Assembly (NCBI GenBank): GCA_024510845.1
Contig: JANEMA010000002.1
Coordinates: 20,757-84,756, forward strand
Length of the DNA: 64,000 nucleotides
Direction of reading: 5' to 3'
Source: Gammaproteobacteria bacterium
Lineage (GTDB): Bacteria; Pseudomonadota; Gammaproteobacteria; Chromatiales; Chromatiaceae
This document shows positions 1-12,329 of the stretch, in pieces; positions within the stretch are counted from its first letter, which is position 1; each line of letters begins with the position of its first letter. The notes below the pieces were generated by a model. It was given only the letters and a program-made list of their open reading frames with translations. It did not search any database and had not been told where the DNA came from. The position numbers were made by a program, and so were the translations under genes.

Positions 1-148
1 AGGCCCGGCTCCATTTCAGCAGCAGGGCCAGATAGTCGAGCAGGCGCGCCCGGCATACCGCGTCCAACGACAGACCCATCTCGCGCAGGCCGTCGCGCAG
101 CTGCGCGGACCACAGGTCCAGGGGGAGATTGTCGGACGAGCGGCTCAT
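1..148 (-). CDS. rsmG: 16S rRNA (guanine-527-N7)-methyltransferase RsmG, N-terminal part only
   Basis: The reading frame begins at an ATG (148-146) and runs off the left edge, giving 49 residues. The visible part contains the helical stretch LLDYLALLLKW, which matches the conserved N-terminal helix of RsmG (GidB) that precedes the SAM-binding fold. The catalytic domain is outside the window. In most gammaproteobacteria rsmG directly follows mnmG on the same strand; here yaaA lies between them. The family assignment rests on the short N-terminus plus synteny, so it is good but not certain. Confidence 0.75.
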   Translation of the reverse strand, partial: MSRSSDNLPLDLWSAQLRDGLREMGLSLDAVCRARLLDYLALLLKWSRA

Positions 149-207
149 GCCCACTATTATCCACCATGCGGCCATCTTGGATAAACTGATGACCACACTC
201 TACGGTA

Positions 208-975
208 TCAGCGGGTGAAGACCCAGGTATCACCCTTCGACAGCCCCTTATTGTAGACGTAACCGGCGTAGTCGAAGGCCTTGAGCCGCTCAGGATCGGA
301 GAACTGTTCGGTGATGAGATAGCGGCTCATCAGACCACGCGCCTTTTTGGCGTAAATGCCGATCATCTTGTAGCCGCCGTCCTCGTGTCGCTCTTTGAAC
401 TGGGGCGTGATGATGCGCCCGGAGAGCCGCTTGAGTCGAACTGCCTTGAAATATTCGTTGGAGGCGAGGTTGACCAGCACGTCATCGCCTTGGACGGCCA
501 AGGCCTCGTTGAGCCTGTCGGTGATGATGTCGCCCCAAAAATCGTACAGATTGCGCCCACGCGGGTTAGGCAGAGGGGCGCCCATCTCCAGGCGATAAGG
601 CAACATCAGATCCAGGGGCCGCAGCACCCCGTACAGGCCAGAGAGGATTCGCAGATGATTCTGGGCGAAGGCGATATCGTCGGGCTCGAACTGATCGGCA
701 TTCAGTCCGGAATACACATCGCCCTTGAAGGCGAACAGGGCCTGCTTGGCGTTATCCCTGCTGATCTTCGGCGTCCAGGATTGGTAGCGGTCATGGTTGA
801 GCCGGGCCAGCTTGTCGCTGAGCTTCATCAGACCGGCAATCTGTTCCACAGAATAATCCTTGAGAATGTCGATGAGCTGCCGCGACGCATCCAGCAACTC
901 GGGCAGGGTACACTCCCCGACGGGGGCGGGGGTGTCATAGTCCAGCTTCTTGGCAGGCGAGATGATGATGAGCAC
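208..975 (-). CDS. yaaA: Peroxide stress protein YaaA (UPF0246 / DUF328)
   Basis: 255 residues, the usual family length. The N-terminus contains the hallmark ISPAKKLD, and the C-terminal half has the conserved NLASNEYFKAV and YAKKARGLM segments. YaaA family members are linked to limiting intracellular iron and DNA damage under hydrogen peroxide stress, and the E. coli protein binds DNA; this is family knowledge. The start is a GTG at 975-973 preceded by GAGAGG on the minus strand. The gene follows mnmG by only 11 bases on the same strand, so it is probably read from the mnmG transcript. Its position between mnmG and rsmG is not the usual order. Confidence 0.9.
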   Translation of the reverse strand: MLIIISPAKKLDYDTPAPVGECTLPELLDASRQLIDILKDYSVEQIAGLMKLSDKLARLNHDRYQSWTPKISRDNAKQALFAFKGDVYSGLNADQFEPDDIAFAQNHLRILSGLYGVLRPLDLMLPYRLEMGAPLPNPRGRNLYDFWGDIITDRLNEALAVQGDDVLVNLASNEYFKAVRLKRLSGRIITPQFKERHEDGGYKMIGIYAKKARGLMSRYLITEQFSDPERLKAFDYAGYVYNKGLSKGDTWVFTR

Positions 976-986
976 GAAGATACCTC

Positions 987-2873
<1,887 letters not shown>

Positions 2874-2959
2874 AGGCCATCACCCAAGAAATACCATAAA
2901 GCAGCGTCGATCTTAATCCAAAGCCCAATCTCCATCCGCTGCAATCCTTGCAGGTTTGA

Positions 2960-3500
2960 GACGGTCTCCGTACCTTTCGCCTGGTCTCCTGGACGCGCTA
3001 CACCCTGCCCACAGCAGAACGGTGTGCAGACCTGCAGCTGCCCGAGTGGATCGGCCCACAACCCGGACACTGACCATGCAATGATGCCGCACGCATCCCG
3101 GCAACGACGCCGCAGTGGTCGAACAGACCCTGTGCTTCTTTCACGAAAAGCCCTTCGTCTGCACCCTCTCCCCCAAGGTGGCCTGGGGCGATTCCATCGA
3201 ACATTTCCTGTTCACTTCGCAATAACGGTTTCCGTGAGCACTATGCCAAAAGCCTTGCCGTGCTGATGCGGCTGGCACGGATCGTCACCGGCTACCAAGG
3301 TGATCTCTACAGCCCCCTGGCCGATTACTGGGTGGTACGGGTTGCTGCTCGAAGACCGTTGGCTGCTGGATGCCATCGGCCCCGACTGGTATCGCCGGGT
3401 GGCTGGGCTTCGACACCGGGACCCAACACTCGCTACTCGCCCGCCTGGTTCTGATACAGGGCGGCGATTATGTGTTGGTCCTCCTGACAGCGAGCAACAG
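2960..3500 (+). pseudogene. Eroded TgpA-type transglutaminase (DUF3488) gene remnant
   Basis: No intact ORF, but pieces of one protein appear in order in different plus-strand frames. They are LVSWTRYTL and ADLQLPEW (about 2975-3050), GNDAAVVEQTLCFFHEKPFV with WGDSIEHFLFTSQ (about 3100-3223), NNGFREHYAKSLAVLMRLAR and IVTGYQGDLYSPLADYWVVR (3221-3340), then WLGFDTGTQHSLLARL (about 3403-3450). These match the core of TgpA transglutaminases, whose consensus GFCEHYASA...GIPARVVTGYQGG...DYWIVR is known to me. The catalytic Cys codon is changed to CGT (Arg) at 3233-3235, and the residues AGIPA before VTGYQG are missing. At least three frame changes and one stop are needed to read it. Opposite strand to mnmG and mnmE. 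Confidence 0.82.
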
Positions 3501-3586
3501 TCTGATACTGCCCGACCAGGCCGGACCGCTGATCACCAGAGACAAAGTGAACACGGAAGCTCGATATTGTGTAGCCGAGATGCTTG

Positions 3587-4939
3587 TCACTTACCGATAC
3601 AGAAACTCGAGAAGATCGCGCCGATCAGATCGTCAGCGCTGAATTCACCAGTGATCTCCAACAACGCCTGCTGGGCCAGGCGCAGATCTTCAGCCAACAG
3701 TTCGCCTGCCAGACCGTTCCACAACGCTCGCTGCCCATCGGCGAGATGGATCGCCGCACGTTCCAGCGCCGCCAAGTGCCGACGACGTGCTGTGAATTCA
3801 CCCTCGGTGCCACAATCCAGACCCATGCAGGCACGCAGATGGTCACGGAGGGCATCCATTCCTAAGCCATCACGCGCACTGATACAGATCTCTACTCGGG
3901 TAGAGTCCTCGACCAGTCCCGGTTGCGCACCACTGAGATCAACCTTGTTATGCACAAAGGTCACCGGCACCCTTTCCGGCAGTTCACCCGGATCGAAGCC
4001 GGCATGCCCCGGGGCCATCGTACCGTCGTACACCCAGAGGATACGATCGGCCACGGCCAGCTCAGCGTGCGCGCGTTCCACGCCGATGCGCTCGATTGGA
4101 TCGTCGGTATCACGCAGCCCAGCGGTATCGATCAGATGCACCGGCATACCATCGATCTGGATCTGTTCACACAGAGTGTCGCGCGTGGTACCCGGTACCT
4201 CGGTGACGATGGCCCGCTCTGCCCCAGCCAGGGTATTGAGCAAGCTGGACTTGCCGGCATTGGGACGGCCGGCGATCACCAGTGTCATGCCCTCACGCAT
4301 CACTCGACCAATCTCGGCGCTTCGACGTACCTTCTCAAGACGATCGATCAACGACTGCAGATCCTCGGCTACCCGATGGTCAGCCAGGAAATCGATCTCT
4401 TCTTCCGGAAAATCGATAGCTGCCTCCACATAGAGACGAAGCTGGATCATGGCCTCGCGCAGGACATCGATACGGTGGGAGAATTCACCCGCCAGCGAGC
4501 GCATGGCCAGACGCGCTCCAGCACGGGTCTCAGCATCGATCAGATCGGCAATGGCCTCGGCCTGGGTGAGGTCGATCTTGTCGTTGAGATAGGCACGTTC
4601 GGAGAACTCCCCGGGACGGGCAAGGCGTGCACCCAGTTGCAGACAGCGCTCGAGCAACAGGTCCATGATCACCGGGCCACCGTGACCCTGAAATTCGATG
4701 ACGTCCTCGCCGGTGAACGAATGCGGAGCGCGGAAGGTGAGCAACAGGCCCTGGTCTAGAATCTGACCCTCAGTATCACGGAAGGTGGCAAACAACACTC
4801 GGCGCGGCTCAGGGACCCGCTTGCTGACAACCTCGCCAATCGCCAGGGCCTGTGGGCCGGAGACTCGCACGATGCCGATGCCGCCGCGCCCTGGCGGGGT
4901 GGCGATCGCCGCAATGGTGTCGGTTGCTCGTCTGGCCAC
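3587..4939 (-). CDS. mnmE: tRNA modification GTPase MnmE (TrmE)
   Basis: 450 residues. The N-terminal tetrahydrofolate-binding domain opens with [20 protein letters not shown]. The embedded G domain shows the P-loop [12 protein letters not shown] and DTAGLRDT, and the protein ends in the diagnostic FCIGK, whose Cys is needed for tRNA modification. It works as the partner of MnmG on wobble uridine. The start is a GTG at 4939-4937. yidC ends 4 bases upstream, so the two are co-transcribed, as in the conserved rpmH-rnpA-yidC-mnmE operon. Confidence 0.97.
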   Translation of the reverse strand: MARRATDTIAAIATPPGRGGIGIVRVSGPQALAIGEVVSKRVPEPRRVLFATFRDTEGQILDQGLLLTFRAPHSFTGEDVIEFQGHGGPVIMDLLLERCLQLGARLARPGEFSERAYLNDKIDLTQAEAIADLIDAETRAGARLAMRSLAGEFSHRIDVLREAMIQLRLYVEAAIDFPEEEIDFLADHRVAEDLQSLIDRLEKVRRSAEIGRVMREGMTLVIAGRPNAGKSSLLNTLAGAERAIVTEVPGTTRDTLCEQIQIDGMPVHLIDTAGLRDTDDPIERIGVERAHAELAVADRILWVYDGTMAPGHAGFDPGELPERVPVTFVHNKVDLSGAQPGLVEDSTRVEICISARDGLGMDALRDHLRACMGLDCGTEGEFTARRRHLAALERAAIHLADGQRALWNGLAGELLAEDLRLAQQALLEITGEFSADDLIGAIFSSFCIGK

Positions 4940-4943
4940 AGAC

Positions 4944-6575
4944 TCAGGTCTTGGCGCCCTGTTCGATACGGTGGGTAATCACCCATTGTTGGGCGATCGA
5001 GAGGATGTTGTTCACCACCCAGTAGAGCACGAGACCCGCCGGGAAGAAAACGAACATGGCGCCGAACACGACCGGAAGATACATCATGATCTTGGCCTGC
5101 ATCGGATCGGGCGGCGCCGGATTGAGTTTCTGCTGCACGAACATGGACACTGCCATGATCACCGGCAACACGAAATAGGGATCCTTGATGGACAGATCCT
5201 TGATCCACAGGATCCAGGGCGCCTGGCGCATCTCGACGTTTTCCAGCAGCACCCAGTAGAGTGCGATGAAGAAGGGGATCTGTACCAACATGGGCAGGCA
5301 ACCGCCCAACGGATTGATCTTCTCCTTCTTGTAGATCTCCATCATCGCCTGCTGCATACGCTGCTTGTCATCTCCATAACGATCCTTGAGCGCCTGAATA
5401 CGCGGTCCCAGCTTGCGCATATGCGCCATGGAACGGTAACTCGTCTCGGATAACTTGAAGAAGGCCAGCTTGATGAGGATGGTGAAGATGATGATGGTCC
5501 AGCCCCAATTGCCAACGAAAGCATTGATCTCTTCGAGAATCCAGTGGATGGGCTTGGCCAGGAATACCAGCCAGCCATAATCCACGGTGAGCTCCAGGCC
5601 ATCGGCCACGGTCTCCAGTTCACTCATCAACTTGGGACCTACGAACACAGTACCGCCAAAGACGGCCTCAGCCCCAGGGGCTACGGTCTTCACCGGGGTA
5701 TAACCGCCGATCACGTAACGCCCGTTGCCGACTCCCTTCCCGTAGTAGTGCCAAGTCTCGCCATGCGGTGGTACGAAGGCCGCCAGGAAATAATGCTGGA
5801 TCATCGCGTACCAGCCGTCCTTGACGCCCAGATCAGGCTGGCCCTCGGCCAGTTCACCAAATTTGATCTTGTGATACTTGTCTTCCGGGGTCCAGATGGC
5901 GCCACCAGTGAAGGTGACCATCAGCGCATTGCTCTTTTGCTGCGGTTCGCTACGTTGCAGCTGGCGGTATTCGCGACCTTTCCATTCCTTGTCGGAACCG
6001 TTGCGCACAATCTCCTCAAGCCGGAAAGCATGATTGCCGCGCGTAAAGGTATAACGCTTGATCACCTCGATGTCCCCGGGAGAAGACCAGATGAAATCCA
6101 CGCTCAGGCTGTCTTCAGCCTCGCCCATGCGGTACTCGGTTTGCGAAGTCTGAAACACCACCTTATGTGTAGGCGCAGGGGAGTCGGCCACACCGATCAA
6201 ACCTGTCTGGGCAATGAAGAAATCGTCGGGATCGCGACTCATCAATCGGGTGGGGATCTCCGGCTGATCCACCGAGACGGGATACCGGATCAACCGTGCC
6301 TCGGCAATAGTCGCACCCTGCGAATCGATCAGCAGATCAAGCGTATCGGTACGCACCCGGACCAAACGTCCGGTTGCAGCAGAGGTCCCCGCCACGGTAT
6401 CACTCCCTGCCGATGCCACCGCATTCTCATCGGGCGTTTCAGGTACCGCAGCGACACCGATCCCGCCATCAGTGGCTTGCTGCTTAGGTAGTGCGTAGTC
6501 CTCCTGCCAGGCCTCCCAGATCATCAGGGACACAAAGGCCAGAGCCATGAACAGCAACAGACGTATATTATCCAT
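4944..6575 (-). CDS. yidC: Membrane protein insertase YidC
   Basis: 543 residues, the normal length for gram-negative YidC. The N-terminal signal-anchor is [19 protein letters not shown], followed by the large periplasmic beta-domain (about residues 60-330) and the conserved core with [33 protein letters not shown] and the final [16 protein letters not shown]. It inserts and folds inner-membrane proteins with or without SecYEG. It starts at ATG 6575 and reads straight into mnmE. Upstream only the remains of yidD separate it from rnpA. Confidence 0.97.
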   Translation of the reverse strand: MDNIRLLLFMALAFVSLMIWEAWQEDYALPKQQATDGGIGVAAVPETPDENAVASAGSDTVAGTSAATGRLVRVRTDTLDLLIDSQGATIAEARLIRYPVSVDQPEIPTRLMSRDPDDFFIAQTGLIGVADSPAPTHKVVFQTSQTEYRMGEAEDSLSVDFIWSSPGDIEVIKRYTFTRGNHAFRLEEIVRNGSDKEWKGREYRQLQRSEPQQKSNALMVTFTGGAIWTPEDKYHKIKFGELAEGQPDLGVKDGWYAMIQHYFLAAFVPPHGETWHYYGKGVGNGRYVIGGYTPVKTVAPGAEAVFGGTVFVGPKLMSELETVADGLELTVDYGWLVFLAKPIHWILEEINAFVGNWGWTIIIFTILIKLAFFKLSETSYRSMAHMRKLGPRIQALKDRYGDDKQRMQQAMMEIYKKEKINPLGGCLPMLVQIPFFIALYWVLLENVEMRQAPWILWIKDLSIKDPYFVLPVIMAVSMFVQQKLNPAPPDPMQAKIMMYLPVVFGAMFVFFPAGLVLYWVVNNILSIAQQWVITHRIEQGAKT

Positions 6576-6577
6576 AG

Positions 6578-6662
6578 GATGATCCGAAATATCGGTTTAA
6601 CGGGTCATTGTGCCCATCACCAAGAGTCGCAAGGCACGGAATGTAAGCCAGCAGGCACTCCG
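6578..6662 (-). pseudogene. yidD: Probable yidD remnant (C-terminal piece only)
   Basis: The roughly 90 bases between rnpA and yidC are where yidD normally lies, but no full YidD (about 70-85 residues) fits. In two minus-strand frames the segment reads CWLTFRALRLL and then GDGHNDPLN, resembling the end of YidD (GxWLxxRRLxRCHPxxxGGxDPVP). The CHP part is lost and a frame change is needed. The N-terminus with the conserved CRF.P.CS.Y region is absent. The match is short, so it rests mainly on position. Confidence 0.4.
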
Positions 6663-6664
6663 AG

Positions 6665-7066
6665 TCACTTGGGCCGGAGCCGGCCTTGCAGGCGCGCGAA
6701 GTGTGCGGCAAGCAAGCGACGCAAGGTCCTGGTATCCGTCTCCCGGACAGCAGCCCGCGCCATCACCACGAAATTCAACGCCGGTCCCTGCTGCTCAGTG
6801 GCCACGTGCAAGCGGAAATATTCACGAATCAGTCGCTTGATGCGATTGCGGTCGACCGCGCGGCGCAGCTGCCTGCGGGAAATCGCCAATCCCAGCCGGG
6901 AATGGGATTGCGTTCCATGGGCAGGGCGGGCCAGCACAGTAAAACAACGATCTGAGGAACGATCAGGGTCAGCGAAGACATGACGAAAGTCGACAGCATG
7001 CCGCAGACGGCGGCCACGCGAAAAGTCCCGGGGCGACTTCCCATCCCCGGCCTTTACTGTCAGCAT
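6665..7066 (-). CDS. rnpA: Ribonuclease P protein component
   Basis: 133 residues from the ATG at 7066. The signature of the RNA-binding helix, RRAVDRNRIKRLIREYFR, is present, and the N-terminal RLRHAVDFRHVF stretch matches the family. The protein supports the catalytic RNA of RNase P in 5' maturation of tRNA. The frame stays open upstream to 7300, but that extension overlaps rpmH on the same strand and does not resemble RnpA, so the internal ATG is chosen. It follows rpmH by 17 bases in the usual rpmH-rnpA operon. Confidence 0.93.
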   Translation of the reverse strand: MLTVKAGDGKSPRDFSRGRRLRHAVDFRHVFADPDRSSDRCFTVLARPAHGTQSHSRLGLAISRRQLRRAVDRNRIKRLIREYFRLHVATEQQGPALNFVVMARAAVRETDTRTLRRLLAAHFARLQGRLRPK

Positions 7067-7083
7067 ATCCGACGTTCCGTAGT

Positions 7084-7218
7084 TCAGGGTGCCAAGCGGG
7101 CACGACCCTTGCGACGACGGGCATTGATGATCCTGCGACCAGAACGGGTCGCCATGCGGGCGCGAAACCCGTGGGTACGTGCACGCTTCAGATTGCTCGG
7201 TTGAAAGGTACGCTTCAT
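7084..7218 (-). CDS. rpmH: 50S ribosomal protein L34
   Basis: 44 residues, [19 protein letters not shown] at the start and [16 protein letters not shown] near the end, an essentially textbook L34. ATG at 7218-7216, stop at 7086-7084. It is the first gene of the rpmH-rnpA-yidC-mnmE transcription unit. In Pseudomonas-type genomes dnaA and the origin lie directly upstream on the opposite strand; here dnaA is 11 kb away and the upstream region holds a PP-loop ATPase gene instead. Confidence 0.98.
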   Translation of the reverse strand: MKRTFQPSNLKRARTHGFRARMATRSGRRIINARRRKGRARLAP

Positions 7219-7766
7219 GGCAGGTTACCCCGAATACCTGATGACTGAACTCTGTCCACGCGCCGGCGTCTCTCTGGCAAGTATCGCCCGCGACTGACAA
7301 GGAAGGCGAGGAAACATACGCGAAATTCTGTTCCCTGTCAAACAGGCCACTGGATGAGACACATCTCTGTCCTTGGCTGGGAAACCCGGAATAGCATCGT
7401 AATATGAGTTATTTTGTAAGTGTTTACTTACTATTCTACTATCAGACTGTTGAAAAATGCCGCAACGGATGAAGCATGCTGATTCTGCCTTCTGGTCAAA
7501 AATTGACCGATTTGGCCTGATTCGCCTGTTTCCAGGCATACCAACCTCTCTGAGCTTGGCCATCAACATGCCGCCTCCACCCGGATTGAGCATGTAAACC
7601 AGGTTGCGCGCACCTGCCATCAAGTGCGTATAGCCAGATCATTCGAAACAATGGAGATTTTCTTGATCTGACAATCTCGGTACAAAGGCCTCGGTGTACA
7701 GGGCAACACGATATTTTGCACTCTTCCATGAGCACCCTCGCGACCAGTTCATCGAGGTGGGAATTG
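7219..7766. other. 548-base gap with decayed sequence and a possible IS-end motif
   Basis: No convincing gene. A minus-strand stretch between about 7460 and 7750 reads in two frames as IWLYAL then MAGARNLVYMLNPGGGGMLM, which looks like a degraded protein, possibly a transposase, but I cannot assign it. An AT-rich stretch lies at 7397-7440 and is followed by AGACTGTTGAAAA (7444-7456), a motif resembling insertion-sequence ends. A near-copy, AGGCTGTTGAAAA, lies at 20110-20122 beyond dnaA. No DnaA box was seen, so I do not call an origin here. The rpmH promoter should lie in the right part of this gap on the minus strand. Confidence 0.4.
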
Positions 7767-8810
7767 TCACAGAAGCCAGACCCTGGGGATCTCATGAGCT
7801 GCCAATGGTTTCACCGGCAGAATGTGAGCCACTCCATGACAGTCGGTGTATTCCACCTCCACTACATCAACCTGCTTGCCCTGACTGTAACGAGCGACGA
7901 TACGCGCGGCCAGCTCGATGTCTTCCTCACCGGGATTACCATCGATAAGAGTAAAGGGTCCGCCATGGCTGACAGTACGCAGATGAGGATACTGATTGCG
8001 GTAACCCTGCAGGAAGTTCCCTTCGCCTTCTTCGCGCGCCACGATCAATTTGTAGTGAGGAACAGGACGGATATGCCGACCGACCTTGAGCAGCAGGATA
8101 TCGTCGAGCTCATACTGACGATCACCACGGGCCTTCCAGAGATCGGCCAGCTTTACCGAGTATTGTTCATCGGTAAGGAAACAACAGCCGCCAGCTGGCT
8201 GGGCATAATCAGTGAAACCGTACCTTGCTGCCAATGCCATCTGCGGTTTGCGGGAACGGCCGGAAAAATCGAACAGCTTTCTACGATCGACCCAACCTTC
8301 GCACTCGGGAAAGGTAGGGGGCAGATTCTTCGCGCACAGCGGGCGCAGCAGGCGGGCACCAATACCCGAGTCACGCTGCACCACTGGCATGGTGTCCTTG
8401 CGCTGCGACTTGGGTCGCTGGCCGACTACCTCACCAGTAATGACGAAATCGAAATCGTGTTCCTCTATCCATTCCGCAGCCTTGCGCACCATGAAGATCT
8501 TGCAATCCAGGCACGGATTGAGATGGGCACCATAGCCATACTTTGGATTGAATACCACATCCTTGTATTCATCGACGATATCGATGATGTGCAGCTTGAT
8601 TCCCAGCTGCTCGGCCACCCAGAGGGCATTGTTGCGTTTCGGCTTCTTCCGATCCTTCTTTCGGATGGCATGAGTATGCCCCTCCACGCAGAAGCCTGTG
8701 AAGAAATTCACGCCTTCCACGTGGATGTCCTGTTCCTGGACAATCTTCGCCGCGAGCAAAGAATCCAGCCCGCCGGAGATGAGTGCCAATGCCTTGCGTT
8801 GCCGGGTCAT
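7767..8810 (-). CDS. PP-loop ATPase of the tRNA thiolation type (ThiI/MnmA-like)
   Basis: 347 residues from ATG 8810, chosen because AGG lies at a fitting distance and because the longer 8930 start would run into the glyQ leader. The N-terminal PP-loop reads [14 protein letters not shown], followed by a Cys pair in LNPCLDCK and by [13 protein letters not shown]. This suggests adenylation of an RNA or small substrate and sulfur transfer through cysteines. The family is often annotated as a 2-thiouridylase-like or methyltransferase-like protein, but its substrate is unknown to me. It is not ThiI or MnmA proper, since THUMP and MnmA signature regions are missing. Divergent from glyQ. Confidence 0.7.
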   Translation of the reverse strand: MTRQRKALALISGGLDSLLAAKIVQEQDIHVEGVNFFTGFCVEGHTHAIRKKDRKKPKRNNALWVAEQLGIKLHIIDIVDEYKDVVFNPKYGYGAHLNPCLDCKIFMVRKAAEWIEEHDFDFVITGEVVGQRPKSQRKDTMPVVQRDSGIGARLLRPLCAKNLPPTFPECEGWVDRRKLFDFSGRSRKPQMALAARYGFTDYAQPAGGCCFLTDEQYSVKLADLWKARGDRQYELDDILLLKVGRHIRPVPHYKLIVAREEGEGNFLQGYRNQYPHLRTVSHGGPFTLIDGNPGEEDIELAARIVARYSQGKQVDVVEVEYTDCHGVAHILPVKPLAAHEIPRVWLL

Positions 8811-8871
8811 GAAGATGCCTGTCGATGTGGTGAAACGGGACATTATAAGGAGTGAAGAACCATGGAGCCTG

Positions 8872-8877
8872 TATAAT
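8872..8877 (+). promoter_or_regulatory. Possible -10 element of the glyQ promoter
   Basis: A perfect TATAAT lies 51 bases before the glyQ ATG, in the short intergenic space shared with the divergent PP-loop gene. I see no strong -35 hexamer at standard spacing, so this is tentative. Confidence 0.35.
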
Positions 8878-8928
8878 CCCCGATTTTCAAGCGGGGTCCG
8901 CTCGCTTGCCGGTGGAGAAACATCAGAC

Positions 8929-9855
8929 ATGAGTCAAGGTACGGACGTATCGACCTTCCAGGGGCTGATCTTCGCCCTGCAACACTATTGGGCAGAGCAG
9001 GGTTGCGTAATCCTGCAGCCATACGACATGGAGATGGGCGCGGGCACTTTCCACACCGCAACCTTCCTGCGTTCCATAGGGCCGGAACCATGGAACGCTG
9101 CCTATGTGCAACCATCACGCCGACCGACCGACGGGCGCTACGGGGAGAACCCCAATCGTCTGCAGCACTACTATCAGTTCCAGGTGGTGATAAAACCTTC
9201 TCCCAAGAACATTCAGGAACTGTACCTGGGTTCATTGCGGCTACTTGGCATCGACCCACTGGTGCACGACATCCGCTTCGTCGAGGACAACTGGGAATCA
9301 CCCACCCTGGGCGCCTGGGGCTTGGGTTGGGAGGTCTGGCTGAATGGCATGGAGGTCACCCAGTTCACCTATTTTCAGCAAGTCGGCGGCCTCGACTGCC
9401 GGCCGGTGACCGGTGAAATCACCTATGGGCTGGAACGTATCTCCATGTATCTGCAGGGCGTGGAGTCAGTCTACGACCTGGTCTGGACCCATGCTCCGCA
9501 GAGCAGCGTGACCTATGGTGACGTATTCCACCAGAACGAGGTCGAACAGTCGGGATACAACTTCGAACACGCTGACGTAGACTTCCTGTTCGGCCTGTTC
9601 GAGCAGTACGAGAAGACATCACAACAACTGATCAAACTAAGTCTGCCCCTGCCTGCCTATGAACAGGTACTCAAGGCATCGCACACCTTCAACTTGCTGG
9701 ACGCCCGGCATGCCATCTCGGTGACCGAACGCCAACGCTATATCCTGCGCATACGCGCCTTGGCCCGAGCCGTGGCCCAAGCCTATTACGACACCCGCGA
9801 ACGCTTGGGCTTCCCCATGCTCTCCGAAAATCGAGCCAAGGAGGCCAGCACATGA
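8929..9855 (+). CDS. glyQ: Glycyl-tRNA synthetase alpha subunit
   Basis: 308 residues from ATG 8929, preceded by GGTGGAG. Family hallmarks are [17 protein letters not shown] and [18 protein letters not shown] at the N-terminus and the QYYQF-like [11 protein letters not shown] segment. The alpha subunit forms the catalytic core of the alpha2-beta2 enzyme that charges tRNA-Gly. The frame is open upstream to 8698, but that part lies antisense to the PP-loop gene and does not look like GlyQ. Its stop overlaps the glyS start (ATGA), so the two are translationally coupled. Confidence 0.97.
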   Translation: MSQGTDVSTFQGLIFALQHYWAEQGCVILQPYDMEMGAGTFHTATFLRSIGPEPWNAAYVQPSRRPTDGRYGENPNRLQHYYQFQVVIKPSPKNIQELYLGSLRLLGIDPLVHDIRFVEDNWESPTLGAWGLGWEVWLNGMEVTQFTYFQQVGGLDCRPVTGEITYGLERISMYLQGVESVYDLVWTHAPQSSVTYGDVFHQNEVEQSGYNFEHADVDFLFGLFEQYEKTSQQLIKLSLPLPAYEQVLKASHTFNLLDARHAISVTERQRYILRIRALARAVAQAYYDTRERLGFPMLSENRAKEAST

Positions 9856-11942
9856 GCGATCGTGCCGACCTATTGTTCGAACTGGGTACCGAGGAACTAC
9901 CACCGACTGCCCTCAAACACCTGTCCAGTGCCCTCGAAGAAGATTTTCTGACCGGTCTTTCCGAGGCACAACTGGCGCACGGGGAGGTGATTTCCTACGC
10001 CACACCCCGCCGCCTGGCACTGTTGGTGCGTGATCTGGAGAAACGCCAGCCCGACCGCAACGTGGAACGCCGCGGGCCCGCGGTGAAAACAGCCTTCGAT
10101 GCCGAGAGTCGGCCCACCAAAGCCGCCGAGGGTTTTGCACGATCCTGCGGGACTACCGTGGATCAACTCGAACGCCTGGAAACCGACAAAGGCGAATGGT
10201 TGATGTTCCGTTCTCATCAGCCTGGCCAACCCACAGCCGAACTGCTGCCCGCTATCGCCGAGCGAGCACTCGATCGCCTGCCCATTCCCAAGCGCATGCG
10301 CTGGGGCGACTCCGAAGCACAGTTTATACGCCCGGTACACTGGTTGGTATTTCTGCATGGCGACACCGTGGTCGAGTGCACCTTGCTGGATACCCCGGCC
10401 GGCCGCGTCACCCGCGGCCACCGTTTCCATCACCCCGAGGGCATCACCCTCTATGACCCGGCCAACTATGTAGCCATTCTCGAGAATGTGGGAAAAGTGA
10501 TCGCTTACTTCCCGGATCGACGCTCTCGCATTCACACCCAGATCGATGCCACCGCAAAGAAACTCGGCGGAATAGCCGATATCGATGAGGCCCTGCTCGA
10601 CGAAGTCACCGCGCTCAACGAATGGCCAGTACCGGTTGCCGGCTGCTTCGATGCGGACTTCCTCAAAGTGCCGCACGAAGCGCTGGTGAGCACCATGAAA
10701 GGTAACCAGAAGTATTTTCCAGTGTTCGATTCCGAAGGACACCTGATGAATCACTTCATCACCATCGCCAACATCGAGAGTCGCGAGCCCGAGAAGATCC
10801 GTACCGGCAACGAACGAGTGATCCGCCCACGGTTAGCCGACGCCCGGTTCTTCTGGGAGCATGACGGCAAAAAACGTCTCGAAGATCACATGGACTCACT
10901 CAAAAACGTGGTATTCGAGAAGCGTCTGGGGTCCATGTACGAGAAATCCGAGCGGGTGGCGGCACTGGCCGTGTACATCGCAGAACATATTGGAGGAGAC
11001 GTCGATAAGGCGCGACGCGCCGGCATGCTCAGTCGTTGTGACCTGATGACCAAGATGGTCTACGAATTTCCCGACATGCAGGGCATCATGGGCCGTTACC
11101 AGGCACTGCGCGACGGCGAGGATCCCGAACCAGCGAAAGCGCTGGACGAGTTCTATATGCCACGTTTCTCCGGCGACCGTCTGCCCGAAACACAGACCGG
11201 CATCGCGTTGGCGCTGTCCGAACGCCTGGATACCCTGATCGGCATCTTCGGCATCGGCATGAAGCCCAGTGGTGACAAGGATCCCTACGCATTGCGGCGT
11301 GCGGCACTCGGCGCCCTGCGTATTCTGCGTGAGCACTCACTCTCATTGAACATTCTGGAACTGCTAGAGAAAGCCAGGAAACAACTCACTGACCGACTGG
11401 ACGATGATAACGTCGTCGAAACAGTATGGCAGTTCATGCGTAACCGTTTGCGACAGCTGTATACCGACACCGGAATTCCAGGCGACATATTCGAAGCCGT
11501 GATCACGGTGGCACCTCCGAACCTGGCCGATATCGAGCAACGCACCCGGGCGATACAGGTCTTCCTGAAGCTGCCCCAGGCCGAGGCACTGATCGCCGCC
11601 AACAAGCGCATCGGAAACATCCTGAAAAAAACTGGTGAGGACATTCCCCACACCGTCAATCCCGGGCACTTCGAAAACATGGTGGAACAACGACTGCTCG
11701 ACGAGATCAAGACCGTCGAAGACGTCCTGTTTCTGTGCACCAGTGACTACACCAAGCAACTCAAAACTCTGGCTCGTTTGCATGAACCGACCGACCATTT
11801 CTTCAATGAGGTCATGGTGATGACCAAAAATCCGCTGGTACGCGCCAATCGGCTCGCCTTGTTGCGACGCGCACGCGAACTGTTCCTTCAGGTGGCCGAC
11901 ATCGGATGCTTGCAGACAGAAAGGAGAGAATCTTCTGCATGA
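9852..11942 (+). CDS. glyS: Glycyl-tRNA synthetase beta subunit
   Basis: 696 residues, typical length. It opens with [15 protein letters not shown], contains [10 protein letters not shown] and RFFWEHD, and has the [16 protein letters not shown] segment of the HD-like region. The C-terminus carries the anticodon-binding DALR domain. It contacts tRNA and partners GlyQ. The start ATG overlaps the glyQ stop by four bases, and its own stop overlaps the start of the next gene in the same way. In Pseudomonas the following genes are gmhB and the plsC-like acyltransferase; here a MazG-like gene is inserted. Confidence 0.97.
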   Translation: MSDRADLLFELGTEELPPTALKHLSSALEEDFLTGLSEAQLAHGEVISYATPRRLALLVRDLEKRQPDRNVERRGPAVKTAFDAESRPTKAAEGFARSCGTTVDQLERLETDKGEWLMFRSHQPGQPTAELLPAIAERALDRLPIPKRMRWGDSEAQFIRPVHWLVFLHGDTVVECTLLDTPAGRVTRGHRFHHPEGITLYDPANYVAILENVGKVIAYFPDRRSRIHTQIDATAKKLGGIADIDEALLDEVTALNEWPVPVAGCFDADFLKVPHEALVSTMKGNQKYFPVFDSEGHLMNHFITIANIESREPEKIRTGNERVIRPRLADARFFWEHDGKKRLEDHMDSLKNVVFEKRLGSMYEKSERVAALAVYIAEHIGGDVDKARRAGMLSRCDLMTKMVYEFPDMQGIMGRYQALRDGEDPEPAKALDEFYMPRFSGDRLPETQTGIALALSERLDTLIGIFGIGMKPSGDKDPYALRRAALGALRILREHSLSLNILELLEKARKQLTDRLDDDNVVETVWQFMRNRLRQLYTDTGIPGDIFEAVITVAPPNLADIEQRTRAIQVFLKLPQAEALIAANKRIGNILKKTGEDIPHTVNPGHFENMVEQRLLDEIKTVEDVLFLCTSDYTKQLKTLARLHEPTDHFFNEVMVMTKNPLVRANRLALLRRARELFLQVADIGCLQTERRESSA

Positions 11943-12283
11943 AAACAACGGATCACAACTCCTGGGACGCTATGCTAGCCGTTGTACAGGCGTTTCATGA
12001 CAAGCATGACTTCCGCAACACAGGAGGCGAGGAACTCGGCTATCGAGTAGCCTTGATGGCCGAGGAACTGGGCGAGATCTCAAGCTGTGTAACCAAAGGC
12101 AAGAGCACTACCGCCCTGGCCGAGGAAGTGGCCGACCTCCTGATTCTGCTGATGGGTACGGGCATCGCCGCCAACTTCGATCTCAAGCAGGCCTTCTGGG
12201 AGAAGATGGATAGACTGATGCAGCGCGAATCGCGCATGATCAATGGACGTATCCGGGTTTCCGAATTTCGTGACATGGAGTGA
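11939..12283 (+). CDS. MazG-like nucleotide pyrophosphohydrolase
   Basis: 114 residues from ATG 11939, which overlaps the glyS stop (ATGA). The all-alpha NTP-PPase fold is indicated by LMAEELGEISSC and, about 30 residues later, LAEEVADLLILLMG, giving the EExxE...ExxD metal-binding pattern. Such single-domain proteins hydrolyse nucleoside triphosphates to monophosphates, often as house-cleaning enzymes for modified nucleotides. The exact substrate cannot be told from sequence. It is translationally coupled to glyS, an arrangement I do not know to be common. Confidence 0.8.
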   Translation: MKTTDHNSWDAMLAVVQAFHDKHDFRNTGGEELGYRVALMAEELGEISSCVTKGKSTTALAEEVADLLILLMGTGIAANFDLKQAFWEKMDRLMQRESRMINGRIRVSEFRDME

Positions 12284-12329
12284 ACGACACCAACGCAGCA
12301 TGACTTCTTGCTGTATCTGTCACTGGTGG

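Noticed and set aside
153..166. TTATCCACC between rsmG and yaaA considered as a DnaA box
   Set aside because: One mismatch to consensus, single copy, and no other origin features around it.
7397..7440. AT-rich stretch upstream of rpmH considered as oriC
   Set aside because: No sequence close to TTATCCACA was found nearby, whereas perfect boxes lie on both sides of dnaA.
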